A stretch of 64,000 bases of DNA from Sphingobacterium rhinopitheci. Its GTDB lineage: Bacteria; Bacteroidota; Bacteroidia; Sphingobacteriales; Sphingobacteriaceae. This document shows, piece after piece, positions 36,754 to 46,287 of the stretch. The notes beneath the pieces are model-generated. The model had not been told where the DNA came from. It did not search any database and worked only from the letters and a program-made list of their open reading frames with translations. Made by a program: the position numbers and the translations under genes. The stretch is from assembly GCF_022627575.1 (NCBI RefSeq), contig NZ_JADEYQ010000002.1:372001-436000 (forward strand). Reading direction: 5' to 3'. Every line of letters begins with the position of its first letter. The stretch's first letter is position 1.

Positions 36754-37224
36754 ATGTCGCATCAATTGGATAAACTCGATTTAAAAATATTACGTCTTTT
36801 ACAGGAAAATGGTCGTATAACCAACCTACAGTTAGCCACAAACATTGGACTATCTCCTGCCCCAACGCTAGAGCGCGTTCGTAAATTAGAGAATTCAGGA
36901 TTTATTAAAAGCTATCACGCCTTTGTGGATGAGGAGAAGTTGGGCTTAGGCATAAAATCTTTTATTCAAATATCGTTGGATTTTCACACGCACAATGCTA
37001 TCCCTGAATTTGTAGAAGCTGTAAAAGCTATCCCTGAGGTTACAGAATGTCACCATGTTACGGGAAACTGTGACTTTATGTTGAAAGTATATGTCAAAGA
37101 TATCAAGGCTTACGAAGCTGTAATAATGGAGAAAATATCAAAGATCCCATTCGTTAAAACCTTCCAAACGATGATGATCATGTCTACTTCAAAAAAAGAG
37201 CCTATTGTACCATTAGAGTATTAA
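36754..37224 (+). CDS. Lrp/AsnC-family transcriptional regulator
   Basis: 156 residues: an N-terminal helix-turn-helix (LDKLDLKILRLLQENGRIT, LQLATNIGLSPAPTLERVRKLENSGFI in parts) and a C-terminal RAM ligand-binding domain (FVEAVKAIPEVTECHHVTGNCDFMLKV, pieces). Family members form octamers and sense amino acids. It starts 28 bases before the gene at 37252 and probably shares its transcript, but its targets cannot be deduced. Confidence 0.92.
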   Translation: MSHQLDKLDLKILRLLQENGRITNLQLATNIGLSPAPTLERVRKLENSGFIKSYHAFVDEEKLGLGIKSFIQISLDFHTHNAIPEFVEAVKAIPEVTECHHVTGNCDFMLKVYVKDIKAYEAVIMEKISKIPFVKTFQTMMIMSTSKKEPIVPLEY

Positions 37225-37251
37225 TCTAACGAATTAAAGAAACCAATTTTA

Positions 37252-38328
37252 ATGGAACATAATAGTAAAGATTTTGCAATTATATTGACATGGCCTGACG
37301 CCACCATACGTGGAGATGAAAGATGGATGATGTTTTTTAAAAAAATTGGCTTAGTTAAAAATTTAAATTTCAAAGTTGGGCATACCGGCATAATCATAAT
37401 AAATCATAAAAACGGTGAGATGCTATTTTATGATTTCGGCCGGTATATCACACCTCGCGGATATGGCAGAGCACGCTCCTCTCAATCTGACCCTTTAATC
37501 CACATAGATTTAAAGGCAAAGATTATAGATAATAAAATAAGCAATATTGCAGAAATAGTAGATTATCTAGAAATATTAAAACCTGCAATGTATGGAGAAG
37601 GTAAATTATACTTTTCTATAGTGGACAGGATAGACTTCAAATTAGCAAAAGCCTATGGAGACCAATGTGTACTTGAAGGAACATATCCGTATGGTGCTAT
37701 AGCAAAGAATAATAATAATTGTTCCCGTTTTATCACCAGAATGTTGATGAAATCATCACCCATTTATCACTTTTGGCATCCCATAAACTTCCCTGAAACA
37801 ATTAAAGCTAGCCCGATAAGCAACTTAGTAAATACAGCACCCAATCGTATGATCTATTCATACGATCCCAAAGAAGGAATAAAACATTTCCGGATGAATA
37901 GGTTTCAATCATTATGGTTTTTAGTTAAACAACTAGGCGACAATGTATATCAAAAAAGAGCGGACCTATTACCTCCGGACCAATTAATCGGTGCTATGAA
38001 ATATCGACACAAACCTACCTCCGTGCCAAAAAACGCAACATATCTAGGTGGTGTAGGTGATGGCGCATGGTATGATATCGAGCGCAGGAATGATGAACGA
38101 AGATTTACTATTAAACGTATGTCAAGCACAGGTGAAGTAGAGTATACTGTTATCGGTGAATCAGAAATACCAATTCCTGCTATGCAAACCTTCAAAATAA
38201 CTTATGACAGTCATCGTTTGTTCACACATATCTTAGTTAACGGCAAAAAAATCCGAATCAATCATATTAAAAATGATGATGCAGACAATAAGCACATAAC
38301 AGTCGGTAAAGAGCAAGAATATGCTTAA
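37252..38328 (+). CDS. Bacteroidota conserved protein, possibly a permuted papain-like (NlpC/P60-type) enzyme
   Basis: 358 residues, no signal peptide. The N-terminal half has FAIILTWPDATIRGDERW, then KVGHTGIII (His44) and LFYDFGRYITPRGYGR; NNNNCSRFITRML follows with Cys157. A His before a Cys in these contexts resembles the order of circularly permuted papain-fold families (YiiX/LRAT type). The C-terminal third (about 260-350) is a beta-rich domain with TYLGGVGDGAWYDIE. The name DUF6695 may apply, but I cannot confirm it. Its 3' end overlaps ung by four bases, tail to tail. Confidence 0.55.
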   Translation: MEHNSKDFAIILTWPDATIRGDERWMMFFKKIGLVKNLNFKVGHTGIIIINHKNGEMLFYDFGRYITPRGYGRARSSQSDPLIHIDLKAKIIDNKISNIAEIVDYLEILKPAMYGEGKLYFSIVDRIDFKLAKAYGDQCVLEGTYPYGAIAKNNNNCSRFITRMLMKSSPIYHFWHPINFPETIKASPISNLVNTAPNRMIYSYDPKEGIKHFRMNRFQSLWFLVKQLGDNVYQKRADLLPPDQLIGAMKYRHKPTSVPKNATYLGGVGDGAWYDIERRNDERRFTIKRMSSTGEVEYTVIGESEIPIPAMQTFKITYDSHRLFTHILVNGKKIRINHIKNDDADNKHITVGKEQEYA

Positions 38329-38999
38329 ACTAATTTCCAGTCTATAGGATTCTTGCCTCTACTTACTAAATAAGTATTGGCTTGAGAAAATGGTTTTGAG
38401 CCCCAAAAACCTCTATAAACAGACAATGGTGATGGATGTGCAGATTCTATTACTAAATGCTTGTTAGTATTGATAAGATTTCTTTTCTTTTGCGCATAGG
38501 AGCCCCACAGAATAAAAACAACACCTTCTAGATCTGCATCAATTTTACGAATAAGCTGATCCGTGAATTGCTCCCAACCTTTCTTTTGATGAGAACCCGC
38601 CTCATGTGCACGAACCGTAAATATTGTGTTCAATAATAACACCCCTTGCTGTGCCCAATAAGTCAAGTCCCCACTTTTTGGCGTTTTGAAGCCTTCAACA
38701 TCTGAGGCTAATTCTGTAAATATATTTTTTAAAGAAGGTGGTATTTTGACCCCGTTAGGTACAGAAAAAGATAATCCATGAGCCTGTCCTATATTATGAT
38801 ACGGATCTTGACCCAATATCACGACCTTAATATCGGAAAATGCAGTAAGCTTCATGGCATTAAATACCAGATCTTCCGAAGGATAAACAGTAAAACAACG
38901 GCGTTCATTTTCAATAAACACTTGTAAATCTCTCCAATATTTTTCTTTAAATAAAGGCTCTAATACAGAATCCCAGCTATAATCGTACAACTTCTCCAT
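38325..38999 (-). CDS. ung: Uracil-DNA glycosylase
   Basis: It removes uracil from DNA in base-excision repair. About 224 residues from ATG 38999 (the reading from 39005 begins with TTG). The catalytic water-activating motif is VVILGQDPYHNIGQAHGLSFSV, the uracil-binding loop is LLLNTIFTVRAHEAGSHQKKGWE, and the DNA-intercalation loop is ESAHPSPLSVYRGFWGSKPFSQ (quoted in parts). All family-1 residues (Asp in GQDPYH, His in HPSPLS) are present. Single gene. Confidence 0.97.
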   Translation of the reverse strand: MEKLYDYSWDSVLEPLFKEKYWRDLQVFIENERRCFTVYPSEDLVFNAMKLTAFSDIKVVILGQDPYHNIGQAHGLSFSVPNGVKIPPSLKNIFTELASDVEGFKTPKSGDLTYWAQQGVLLLNTIFTVRAHEAGSHQKKGWEQFTDQLIRKIDADLEGVVFILWGSYAQKKRNLINTNKHLVIESAHPSPLSVYRGFWGSKPFSQANTYLVSRGKNPIDWKLV

Positions 39000-39091
39000 A
39001 ATCAAAAGTACAATTTTACAATTTTATCATACAACAAGTTGTATAACTTCTTAAATTAATGGATATTTGTACCTAATAAGATTTAGAAGAG

Positions 39092-39631
39092 ATGTCAAAT
39101 TTAGTTCGTATAATAATCAGTAGTCTTTTACTTATCGGAACCGTTGTGTTGTTCTGGTTTGGTCACTGGGGTTGGGGAATTTTGGGTATTTTTATTACCA
39201 TATTAGCCTGGGTAACGGTATTTTTTAATGAAAATATGCTTATCGCACAATGGTATTTCCGCAAACAGAATATCCCTGCTGCAGAAAAATGGTTAGGCAA
39301 TATTAAAAACTATGAAAACCAACTTATTGTAGCACAACATGGATACTACCACCTTTTATTAGGATTGATAGAGTCGCAACGTTCTCCAATGCAATCGGAA
39401 AAATTCTTTAAAAAAGCATTGGCACTAGGCTTACATATGGAGCATAATGTGGCGATGGCAAAATTAAGCCTTGCTGGCGTAATGATGGCTAAGCGTAATA
39501 AACGTGAAGCAGAAAAATATTTGCAAGAAGCAAAACGTGCTGATAAAAATAAATTATTGGCTGATCAAATCAAAATGATGAAAGATCAAATGGCAATGAT
39601 GGACAAACAGCAATTTAGATATTCAAGATAA
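39092..39631 (+). CDS. Small membrane protein with helical (TPR-like) tail
   Basis: 179 residues. Two membrane helices occupy about residues 4-45 (IIISSLLLIGTVVLFWFGH and GILGIFITILAWVTVFF). Paired helices follow that look like two or three degenerate TPR units (AQWYFRKQNIPAAEKWLGNI, EKFFKKALALGLHMEHNVAMAK). The tail is Met- and Lys-rich (KMMKDQMAMMDKQQF). I do not recognise a named family. It is probably anchored in the inner membrane with the tail in the cytoplasm, acting as an adaptor. Confidence 0.7.
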   Translation: MSNLVRIIISSLLLIGTVVLFWFGHWGWGILGIFITILAWVTVFFNENMLIAQWYFRKQNIPAAEKWLGNIKNYENQLIVAQHGYYHLLLGLIESQRSPMQSEKFFKKALALGLHMEHNVAMAKLSLAGVMMAKRNKREAEKYLQEAKRADKNKLLADQIKMMKDQMAMMDKQQFRYSR

Positions 39632-39635
39632 AACG

Positions 39636-39661
39636 AAAGGCATCCCAAAATGGATGCCTTT
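39636..39661 (+). terminator. Intrinsic terminator after the 39092 gene
   Basis: AAAGGCATCC pairs with GGATGCCTTT around CAAAAT, followed by a T run (TTTTT). It starts five bases after the stop codon. The 400 bases from here to 40061 are AT-rich and show no gene or structured element. Confidence 0.92.
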
Positions 39662-40061
39662 TTTATTTACATTAAATACAGTTTTATATAAAATCTAAAT
39701 GTTCATTATCCTTTTCAAATAATGATTCAAGACCATTTTTATGCACTGGTAAAGATGTCTTCTACCATTTACCAAAATCCTCAACACATAATAACAGTAT
39801 AAAAAGTACCCCACTACATAGGATCATAATACCGTTAATTTATTCGTTAATCTTAGGATAATCAACATTCATTCCATAAAAAACAAACAGCATAACTCGA
39901 CAAGCAACTCCTTATTGATGGATATAGATTTTAGTTATAATCTATATAATCTCGCTGTAAAAAGACTATTCATCCCCGTAATCCCCAAGAGTGACAAAAG
40001 AGAAATTTGGATTTTATAATAAGATATGTACTAATTAAACAATAAACAGAGTACATAAAAA

Positions 40062-40088
40062 AAGGTACCCAATTTGATTGAATACCTT
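40062..40088 (-). terminator. Terminator of the nuo operon
   Basis: On the minus strand, a 6-bp stem (AAGGTA/TACCTT, 40088-40083 with 40067-40062) is followed by a T run (A bases at 40057-40063). It is weak but well placed, 27 bases after the nuoN stop. Confidence 0.6.
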
Positions 40089-40114
40089 ATATAATATACT
40101 AAAAATTGAATCCT

Positions 40115-41500
40115 TTATAATAAACTAATTATGCAGTCGGGATAAACTCCTATCAAAATCGTTAAAACTGCCGTAAATACCATTACAATTTTAAAGTTCA
40201 GCGGGAATACAATCTCAGCAGTATCAGGTTCCTCATTTTTGAAATACATATGTACAACAACTCTCAAATAATAGAAAATACCAATCGCAGCATTTGCTAC
40301 AGCCAATAAGAGCAAAATTATATGATAATCCTGCATAGCAGTACTAAACATCATAAACTTTCCTATAAAACCTGCAGTCAAGGGAATACCAGCTAATGAC
40401 AACATAGATACAGTAATAATAAATGCCAATAACGGACTGCGCTTACCTAATCCATTGAACGCAAAATACTGTTCAGATCCTTCGGATTTTTTTACTAATA
40501 TCAATCCTGCAAACGCAGCAACAGACGCTAAAGAATAAGCCGTAGCATACGTCAGAATACCAGCGCTTGAAGAGGAACCAACAGCTACAATTGCAAATAG
40601 CATATATCCTGCATGAGATATACTCGAATAAGCCAGCATTCGTTTGAAGCTAGACTGCATCAAAGCTGATATATTACCTACAAATAATGTAATAATAATT
40701 ATAACCAATAATACAGGTGTCCAAAAGTCATGTAACGGTATGAAGACAAAATAAAATAAGCGTAAAAATGCAGCAAAAGAGGCTACTTTTACGACAGTAC
40801 TCATATAACTAGTGATCAATATTGGTGCGCCCTCATAAACATCAGGTGTCCAAAAATGAAAAGGTGCAGCACCGACTTTAAAACAGAGACCTACCAAAAT
40901 CAATAATATACCGCTGTAAAATAGTGGAGATACTGACTGTGGATTAAGAACTAGATAATCCTTTACTCCAGATATATCAAATGTTCCTGTAGCACCATAT
41001 ATCAAGGTAATACCAAATAACAGAAAACCTGTAGAAAAAGCTCCCATTAAGAAATATTTAAGCGCTGCTTCGTTAGAATTATAATCCTTTTTGCGGATTC
41101 CAACCAAGATATACAACGCAACGGACATCACTTCAATTCCGATAAAAAGCATAGCGAAATTGTGATATGAGCAGACTAATAATGCTCCTGTCAACGAAAA
41201 CAGGATCAAACAATAATACTCAGCAACATTATTACTTATACTACTAAAATATTCTTTAGAAAGTAGAAGTATCAACCCTGTTGTAACAATACATAAAATT
41301 GAAAATGCCAATGCATAATTGTCAAAGACAACCATTCCATTATAAATAGGTCCATCAATATTATTCCATTTAGAAACCTCAAAGCCTAATGCCAAAAGCA
41401 AACCTAGAAGAGTAACCGGTAATAAAGCAGACTTAGCCTTATATAACCCTAAATATAAAACCAATATTCCTAATAGTGATAGCGTAATAATCGCAGCCAT
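40115..41500 (-). CDS. nuoN: NADH-quinone oxidoreductase subunit N
   Basis: A 461-residue antiporter-like proton-pumping subunit of complex I with about 13-14 membrane helices. The Mrp-antiporter core has LFIGIEVMSVALYILVGIRKKDYNSNEAALKYFLMGAFSTGFLLFG in pieces, VGAAPFHFWTPDVYEGAP and LAYSSISHAGYMLF. The Glu in IGIEV and the Lys in EAALKYF are the conserved proton-path residues. It is the last gene of the operon, 19 bases after nuoM. Confidence 0.96.
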   Translation of the reverse strand: MAAIITLSLLGILVLYLGLYKAKSALLPVTLLGLLLALGFEVSKWNNIDGPIYNGMVVFDNYALAFSILCIVTTGLILLLSKEYFSSISNNVAEYYCLILFSLTGALLVCSYHNFAMLFIGIEVMSVALYILVGIRKKDYNSNEAALKYFLMGAFSTGFLLFGITLIYGATGTFDISGVKDYLVLNPQSVSPLFYSGILLILVGLCFKVGAAPFHFWTPDVYEGAPILITSYMSTVVKVASFAAFLRLFYFVFIPLHDFWTPVLLVIIIITLFVGNISALMQSSFKRMLAYSSISHAGYMLFAIVAVGSSSSAGILTYATAYSLASVAAFAGLILVKKSEGSEQYFAFNGLGKRSPLLAFIITVSMLSLAGIPLTAGFIGKFMMFSTAMQDYHIILLLLAVANAAIGIFYYLRVVVHMYFKNEEPDTAEIVFPLNFKIVMVFTAVLTILIGVYPDCIISLL

Positions 41501-41519
41501 AATATCTTCTAAATAATAC

Positions 41520-42965
41520 TTAAAACTTAACCTGTTGTAATAATTGCGCTACTGAAGCTTCAGAAAGCTTCAATAAGCTATTTGGGAATACCCCTAAATA
41601 GATAACTAAGCACGAAACAATCACTAAAATGATTAGTTCATATCCTTTTATATCCGTCAATTCAAAATAGCGCGCATCGATAGGTCCTAACATTGTCTTT
41701 TGATAAAGTCTCAACATATAGACCGCCCCAAAAATTAACGTTAATCCTGCGAATGCAGCATACCATATCCCTATAGAATATACTCCTTTGAGCAATAAAA
41801 ATTCTCCAATAAAACCATTGGTAAGCGGTAAACCTATCGCTCCCATTAAAATAATCAAAAAGAAAACAGAAAGCTTTGGCATTTTATCTGCAAAACCACC
41901 AAGGTCACTAATATTTCGTGTGCCAGATCTCGTTTCTATACAATCCAATATAAAGAACAGTCCTACTACAGATATACCATGATTGACCATCTGCATCATT
42001 GCCCCCTGAAGACCTTCTTGATTCCAGGCAAATATACCGGCAGCAATCAATCCAACATGAGCAATAGACGAGTAAGCAATTACGCGTTTTATATCCCTTT
42101 GTTGAAAAGCAATAATAGAAGCATATACTACGCCTATAATACACAATATCAATGCTAAGCATCCATATGTTTGGACACCAAAAGGCGCAATAGGTATTAA
42201 CCAACGTATCAAACCATATGTTCCCATTTTCAACATTATACCCGCTAACAACATTGTCCCTGCACTAGGGGCATGCGTATAGGTATCTGGTTGCCATGTA
42301 TGAAACGGAAAAATAGGAATCTTAATCGCAAAGGCAATAAAAAATGCCCAGAAAATCCATCGCTGGGTATTATCAGCTAAATCCAAAGCTGCAAAAGAAG
42401 ACCAAAGAAAATCTTTATTAGGTGTTTGTTGGTATAAATAGATGATAGCTATCAACATCAATAAAGACCCGAAAAATGTGTAAACAAAGAATTTCATATT
42501 GATGCGAGCTCTGTCTCCACTTCCCCAGATTCCACAGATAAAATAAATCGGTATTAGTGCTGCTTCCCAACCAACATAAAAAGAAAAAGCATCCAATGCC
42601 ATAAATACAAGCAATAATCCTGCTTGCATAAAAGATATCAAGGCATAAAAATTTCCTTTAAATGATTTTCCAAAAGTAGATAATACGATCAACGGTATTA
42701 AACCATTTGTCAGTAGCACCAATGGTAAGCTAATACCATCCACACCAATTTGGAAGCTAACACCCAAGGCACTAATCCAATCAAATGATTGTGTAAACTG
42801 TATACTTGCATCATGCACAAATTCATATACAAAAGGAACCGTTAGCAGCAATTGTACTATAGATAGTACCAAAGAGCCCCATTTAGCAGTTGTATTAGAT
42901 TTCACAAATGCTAGTAAAATCGCGCCAATGAGCGGAAGTAACAGCAGTATAAATAGGTTATTCAT
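41520..42965 (-). CDS. nuoM: NADH-quinone oxidoreductase subunit M
   Basis: 481 residues, the second antiporter-like proton-pumping subunit. FYVGWEAALIPIYFICGIWG holds the key Glu, KIPIFPFHTWQPDTYTHAPSAGT the broken-helix region, and VIAYSSIAHVGLIAAGIF the third signature. It has about 14 membrane helices and normal length. It lies 21 bases after nuoL. It contributes one of the four proton channels of the complex. Confidence 0.97.
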   Translation of the reverse strand: MNNLFILLLLPLIGAILLAFVKSNTTAKWGSLVLSIVQLLLTVPFVYEFVHDASIQFTQSFDWISALGVSFQIGVDGISLPLVLLTNGLIPLIVLSTFGKSFKGNFYALISFMQAGLLLVFMALDAFSFYVGWEAALIPIYFICGIWGSGDRARINMKFFVYTFFGSLLMLIAIIYLYQQTPNKDFLWSSFAALDLADNTQRWIFWAFFIAFAIKIPIFPFHTWQPDTYTHAPSAGTMLLAGIMLKMGTYGLIRWLIPIAPFGVQTYGCLALILCIIGVVYASIIAFQQRDIKRVIAYSSIAHVGLIAAGIFAWNQEGLQGAMMQMVNHGISVVGLFFILDCIETRSGTRNISDLGGFADKMPKLSVFFLIILMGAIGLPLTNGFIGEFLLLKGVYSIGIWYAAFAGLTLIFGAVYMLRLYQKTMLGPIDARYFELTDIKGYELIILVIVSCLVIYLGVFPNSLLKLSEASVAQLLQQVKF

Positions 42966-42986
42966 TGATTATTCAATTACAAAATA

Positions 42987-44906
42987 CTATATATTCAAAA
43001 AACCATATAACAAGATAGCAATAACCCCAATTACCATCATAAAAATATAAAAGCCAACATACCCACTTTGCAGTTGACGAATTCCTCTACCCGAACTTTC
43101 TATAAACGAACCTACCCCATTTACAAAGCCATCAATCACTGCTCTATCCAAAAATGTATACAATAATCTAGAAAGACCATTCAATGGTTTTACGATCAAG
43201 GCATTGTATATCTCATCTATATAAAGCTTGTGGTAAGACAACTTGTGCAATAAACCATGCTGTACTTTATCATCTCCAGGAATACGTTGTTTTTGAACAT
43301 ACTTTATATAAGCGGCAACGGCCATAATAACAGCAGCAACGGCTGATATACCCATCAAAATATATTCAGTACTATGATCCACAAGGGTCGGTTCAACAAT
43401 AGCATTGCTATAGGTATAAATTGGACTTAAAAAATTAGCTAGCCAATGGCCTCCATGCAAGGCTTCAGGAATATTCAAAGCACCACCTATTGTAGCCAAA
43501 ATTGCTAATACAATGAGTGGGAATGTCATGTGCCAAGGAGATTCATGTACATGATGTTTTTGATCTTCAGTACCTCTAAATTTTCCATAGAATGTCAAAA
43601 ATAAAAGCCTAAACATATAAAATGAAGTACATAATGCGGTCAAGAAACCTAATCCCCAGAGTAATGGATTGGAGACAAAAGCAAAAGCCAAGATTTCGTC
43701 TTTCGAGAAAAATCCCGACAATGGAGGAATACCAGATATCGCAATAGTACCAATCAGCATCGTTACAAAGGTGATAGGCATTTTACTTTTCAAGCCCCCC
43801 ATTTTACGCATATCTTGTTCATCACTCATTCCGTGAATTACAGAGCCTGCCCCTAAGAACAATAATGCTTTAAAAAAGGCATGCGTAATGACATGAAAGA
43901 ATGCACCCGTAAATGCACCTACACCTAAAGCCAAAAACATATAACCAAGCTGTGAAACTGTGGAATAGGCTAATACCTTTTTAATATCGTTTTGCGTCAA
44001 TGCTATAAATGCAGCCACCAACGCCGTTAGTACACCGATGATAGCAATGATTTGCATGGTAATAGGCGACAAAGTAAACAAGATATTAGAACGTACGATC
44101 ATATAAATCCCTGCGGTCACCATCGTCGCAGCATGTATCAATGCGGATACCGGAGTAGGCCCAGCCATAGCATCAGGTAGCCAAGTGAATAAAGGTATTT
44201 GTGCGGATTTACCCGTCGCTGCCACAAACAGCAACAGTGTTATAAGCAATAGCGTGGTATCTCCAAGAGGCAACGTCGATGCCGATTGAAAAACAGTAGC
44301 ATATTCCAAAGAACCGAATGCTGCAATAATTGCAAATACAGCGATCAAGAAACCAAGATCACCAATCCTATTCATGACAAAAGCTTTCTTAGCAGCAGAT
44401 GCATAATTACTATTTTTGTACCAAAATCCAATCAATAGGTAAGAGCACAAGCCTACACCTTCCCAACCAATAAACATGATCAGGTAATTAGATCCTAATA
44501 CCAACAGCAACATGAAGAAAATAAAGAGATTCAAATAAGCGAAAAACTTACCAAAACCAGTTTCATGAGACATATAACTAATTGAATACAGATGTATCAA
44601 GAAACCAATTCCGGTAATTATCAATAGCATTAAAGAACTCAACGGATCTAATAAGAAAGAGAAATTCAATTTAAAATCCCCTACAGCAATCCATTCAAAC
44701 AATTGGTAGGTAAATACCCCATCTCCACCAGCATCGCGTGCATCCATTACCATTCCAAAAAGTACGCAACTCAACAAAAAAGAAGCTAATACTACACCAC
44801 TACCTATAATTCCTATTAATGTCTTTGACAAAACCTTTTGTCCTAGTCCATTGATAAGAAATCCAATTAAGGGTATTAAAGGTATCAACCAAATAAGCTC
44901 AATCAT
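42987..44906 (-). CDS. nuoL: NADH-quinone oxidoreductase subunit L
   Basis: 639 residues, the largest antiporter-like subunit. The core signatures are FIGWEGVGLCSYLLIGFWY, SAQIPLFTWLPDAMAGPTPVSALIHAATMV (in parts) and VLAYSTVSQLGYMFLALG. The C-terminal portion (from about residue 545) would supply the long lateral amphipathic helix that spans NuoM and NuoN, with the final membrane helix at GFYIFMMVIGVIAILLYGF. Length and order are normal. It lies 21 bases after nuoK. Confidence 0.97.
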   Translation of the reverse strand: MIELIWLIPLIPLIGFLINGLGQKVLSKTLIGIIGSGVVLASFLLSCVLFGMVMDARDAGGDGVFTYQLFEWIAVGDFKLNFSFLLDPLSSLMLLIITGIGFLIHLYSISYMSHETGFGKFFAYLNLFIFFMLLLVLGSNYLIMFIGWEGVGLCSYLLIGFWYKNSNYASAAKKAFVMNRIGDLGFLIAVFAIIAAFGSLEYATVFQSASTLPLGDTTLLLITLLLFVAATGKSAQIPLFTWLPDAMAGPTPVSALIHAATMVTAGIYMIVRSNILFTLSPITMQIIAIIGVLTALVAAFIALTQNDIKKVLAYSTVSQLGYMFLALGVGAFTGAFFHVITHAFFKALLFLGAGSVIHGMSDEQDMRKMGGLKSKMPITFVTMLIGTIAISGIPPLSGFFSKDEILAFAFVSNPLLWGLGFLTALCTSFYMFRLLFLTFYGKFRGTEDQKHHVHESPWHMTFPLIVLAILATIGGALNIPEALHGGHWLANFLSPIYTYSNAIVEPTLVDHSTEYILMGISAVAAVIMAVAAYIKYVQKQRIPGDDKVQHGLLHKLSYHKLYIDEIYNALIVKPLNGLSRLLYTFLDRAVIDGFVNGVGSFIESSGRGIRQLQSGYVGFYIFMMVIGVIAILLYGFLNI

Positions 44907-44927
44907 ATTTAGGATCTATTTATATTT

Positions 44928-45257
44928 TTACCAACGTAATTTACTTAACGACTCAATATCGACAGATTTTGTATTTCTGTATACCATAATTACAATAGCC
45001 AAGCCCACAGCCACTTCTGCTGCTGCCAAGGCCATTACAAAAAATACAAACACCTGCCCACTGGCATCTCCACGATAGGCAGAAAATGCGGCTAACAACA
45101 AATTGACGGAATTCAACATCAGCTCTATCGACATCATAATGATGATAACATTACGACGGATCAACACCCCTATGACCCCAATTGAAAATATGACACTACA
45201 AAAAATCAAATAATGATTTAAAGGTATCCCTTGTAAATTTTGAACAATATTATCCAT
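44928..45257 (-). CDS. nuoK: NADH-quinone oxidoreductase subunit K
   Basis: 109 residues with three membrane helices. IGVIGVLIRRNVIIIMMSIELMLNSVNLLL holds the two conserved membrane Glu residues (the second in AAAEVAVGLAIVIMVYR) of the E-channel proton path. The start overlaps the end of nuoJ by eight bases, a typical coupling. Confidence 0.97.
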   Translation of the reverse strand: MDNIVQNLQGIPLNHYLIFCSVIFSIGVIGVLIRRNVIIIMMSIELMLNSVNLLLAAFSAYRGDASGQVFVFFVMALAAAEVAVGLAIVIMVYRNTKSVDIESLSKLRW

Positions 45258-45753
45258 TTACTTCCTTCGTTTCTTTTTTAGCCAATAAAATCGCTCCAAC
45301 CATCGCTGTCAACAGTAAAATAGATGACAATTCGAAAGGCAATAAAAACTCATCAAACAATACTTTGCCGAGGTTCTTTACCAAACCAACATCTGTATTG
45401 CCTGTTACAAATTCATTATTCGCTTCTATCACATGAAAAGCACCTAATAAAGTTGCTAACAAACACATCCCAGCGATGGCGCCCATAAACTTTATAAGAT
45501 GGGATTTCATCGGTTCAGTATCTTTATTGAGGTTCAGTAGCATCAATACAAATAAGAATAGCACCATAATAGCACCCATATAAACAATAAAGTTTACGAC
45601 GGCCAGAAACTGTGCATTTAATAAAATATAATGTATCGTAAAGGTGAAAAATGTAATCACCAAATAGAGTACACTATGTACGGGATTCTTTGTGAAGATG
45701 GTCATCAATGCAAAGAATATAGATAAGAAAGCAACAAAATAAAATATACTCAT
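45250..45753 (-). CDS. nuoJ: NADH-quinone oxidoreductase subunit J
   Basis: 167 residues, five membrane helices. TKNPVHSVLYLVITFFTFTIHYILL and FIVYMGAIMVLFLFVLMLLNL (in parts) form the third helix, whose pi-bulge shifts during turnover in known structures. It lies between nuoI (four bases away) and nuoK (overlapping). Length is normal for the family. Confidence 0.95.
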   Translation of the reverse strand: MSIFYFVAFLSIFFALMTIFTKNPVHSVLYLVITFFTFTIHYILLNAQFLAVVNFIVYMGAIMVLFLFVLMLLNLNKDTEPMKSHLIKFMGAIAGMCLLATLLGAFHVIEANNEFVTGNTDVGLVKNLGKVLFDEFLLPFELSSILLLTAMVGAILLAKKETKEVNG

Positions 45754-45757
45754 CGGC

Positions 45758-46279
45758 TTATCCGTTAATTTGGTTTAACTTGGTAATATCAAACTTTGGC
45801 TCCACTAACTTGTCTTTGCCATATATAAAATCTTTACGTAAATACTCCGCTGTCACATGTGGTCCATCGAGATAGATCGCCTCTTTGGGGCAAGCTTCTT
45901 CACAGATACCACAAAAAATACAACGCAGCATATTGATTTCATAAACCGCAGCATATTTCTCCTCGCGGTACAAGTGTTTTTCCTCTTTTGTACGTTCAGC
46001 AGCAGTCATTGTTATTGCTTCGGCAGGGCACGACAAGGCACATAAGCCACAAGCCGTACAACGTTCTCTACCTTCTTCATCTCTTTTTAGCGAATGTTGT
46101 CCTCTAAAATTTTTCGAGTACGGCCTTACCTGCTCGGGATATTTCACCGTAGGTATTTTCTTAAAAAAATGTTTTATAGTAATAGATAAACCTTTGGCGA
46201 TGGCAGGTAAATACATACGCTCCCAAAAATTCATTGGCTTTTGCTCTAATACTTTCTTTCTATTGCTTAATGATTGCAT
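45758..46279 (-). CDS. nuoI: NADH-quinone oxidoreductase subunit I
   Basis: 173 residues. Two 4Fe-4S ferredoxin motifs, CTACGLCALSCP and CIFCGICEEACP, bind clusters N6a and N6b that pass electrons toward NuoB. The N-terminal amphipathic region (about 20-45) docks to the membrane arm. The C-terminal tail (KDKLVEPKFDITKL) is normal. It lies eight bases from nuoH. Confidence 0.97.
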   Translation of the reverse strand: MQSLSNRKKVLEQKPMNFWERMYLPAIAKGLSITIKHFFKKIPTVKYPEQVRPYSKNFRGQHSLKRDEEGRERCTACGLCALSCPAEAITMTAAERTKEEKHLYREEKYAAVYEINMLRCIFCGICEEACPKEAIYLDGPHVTAEYLRKDFIYGKDKLVEPKFDITKLNQING

Positions 46280-46287
46280 AATAGCTC

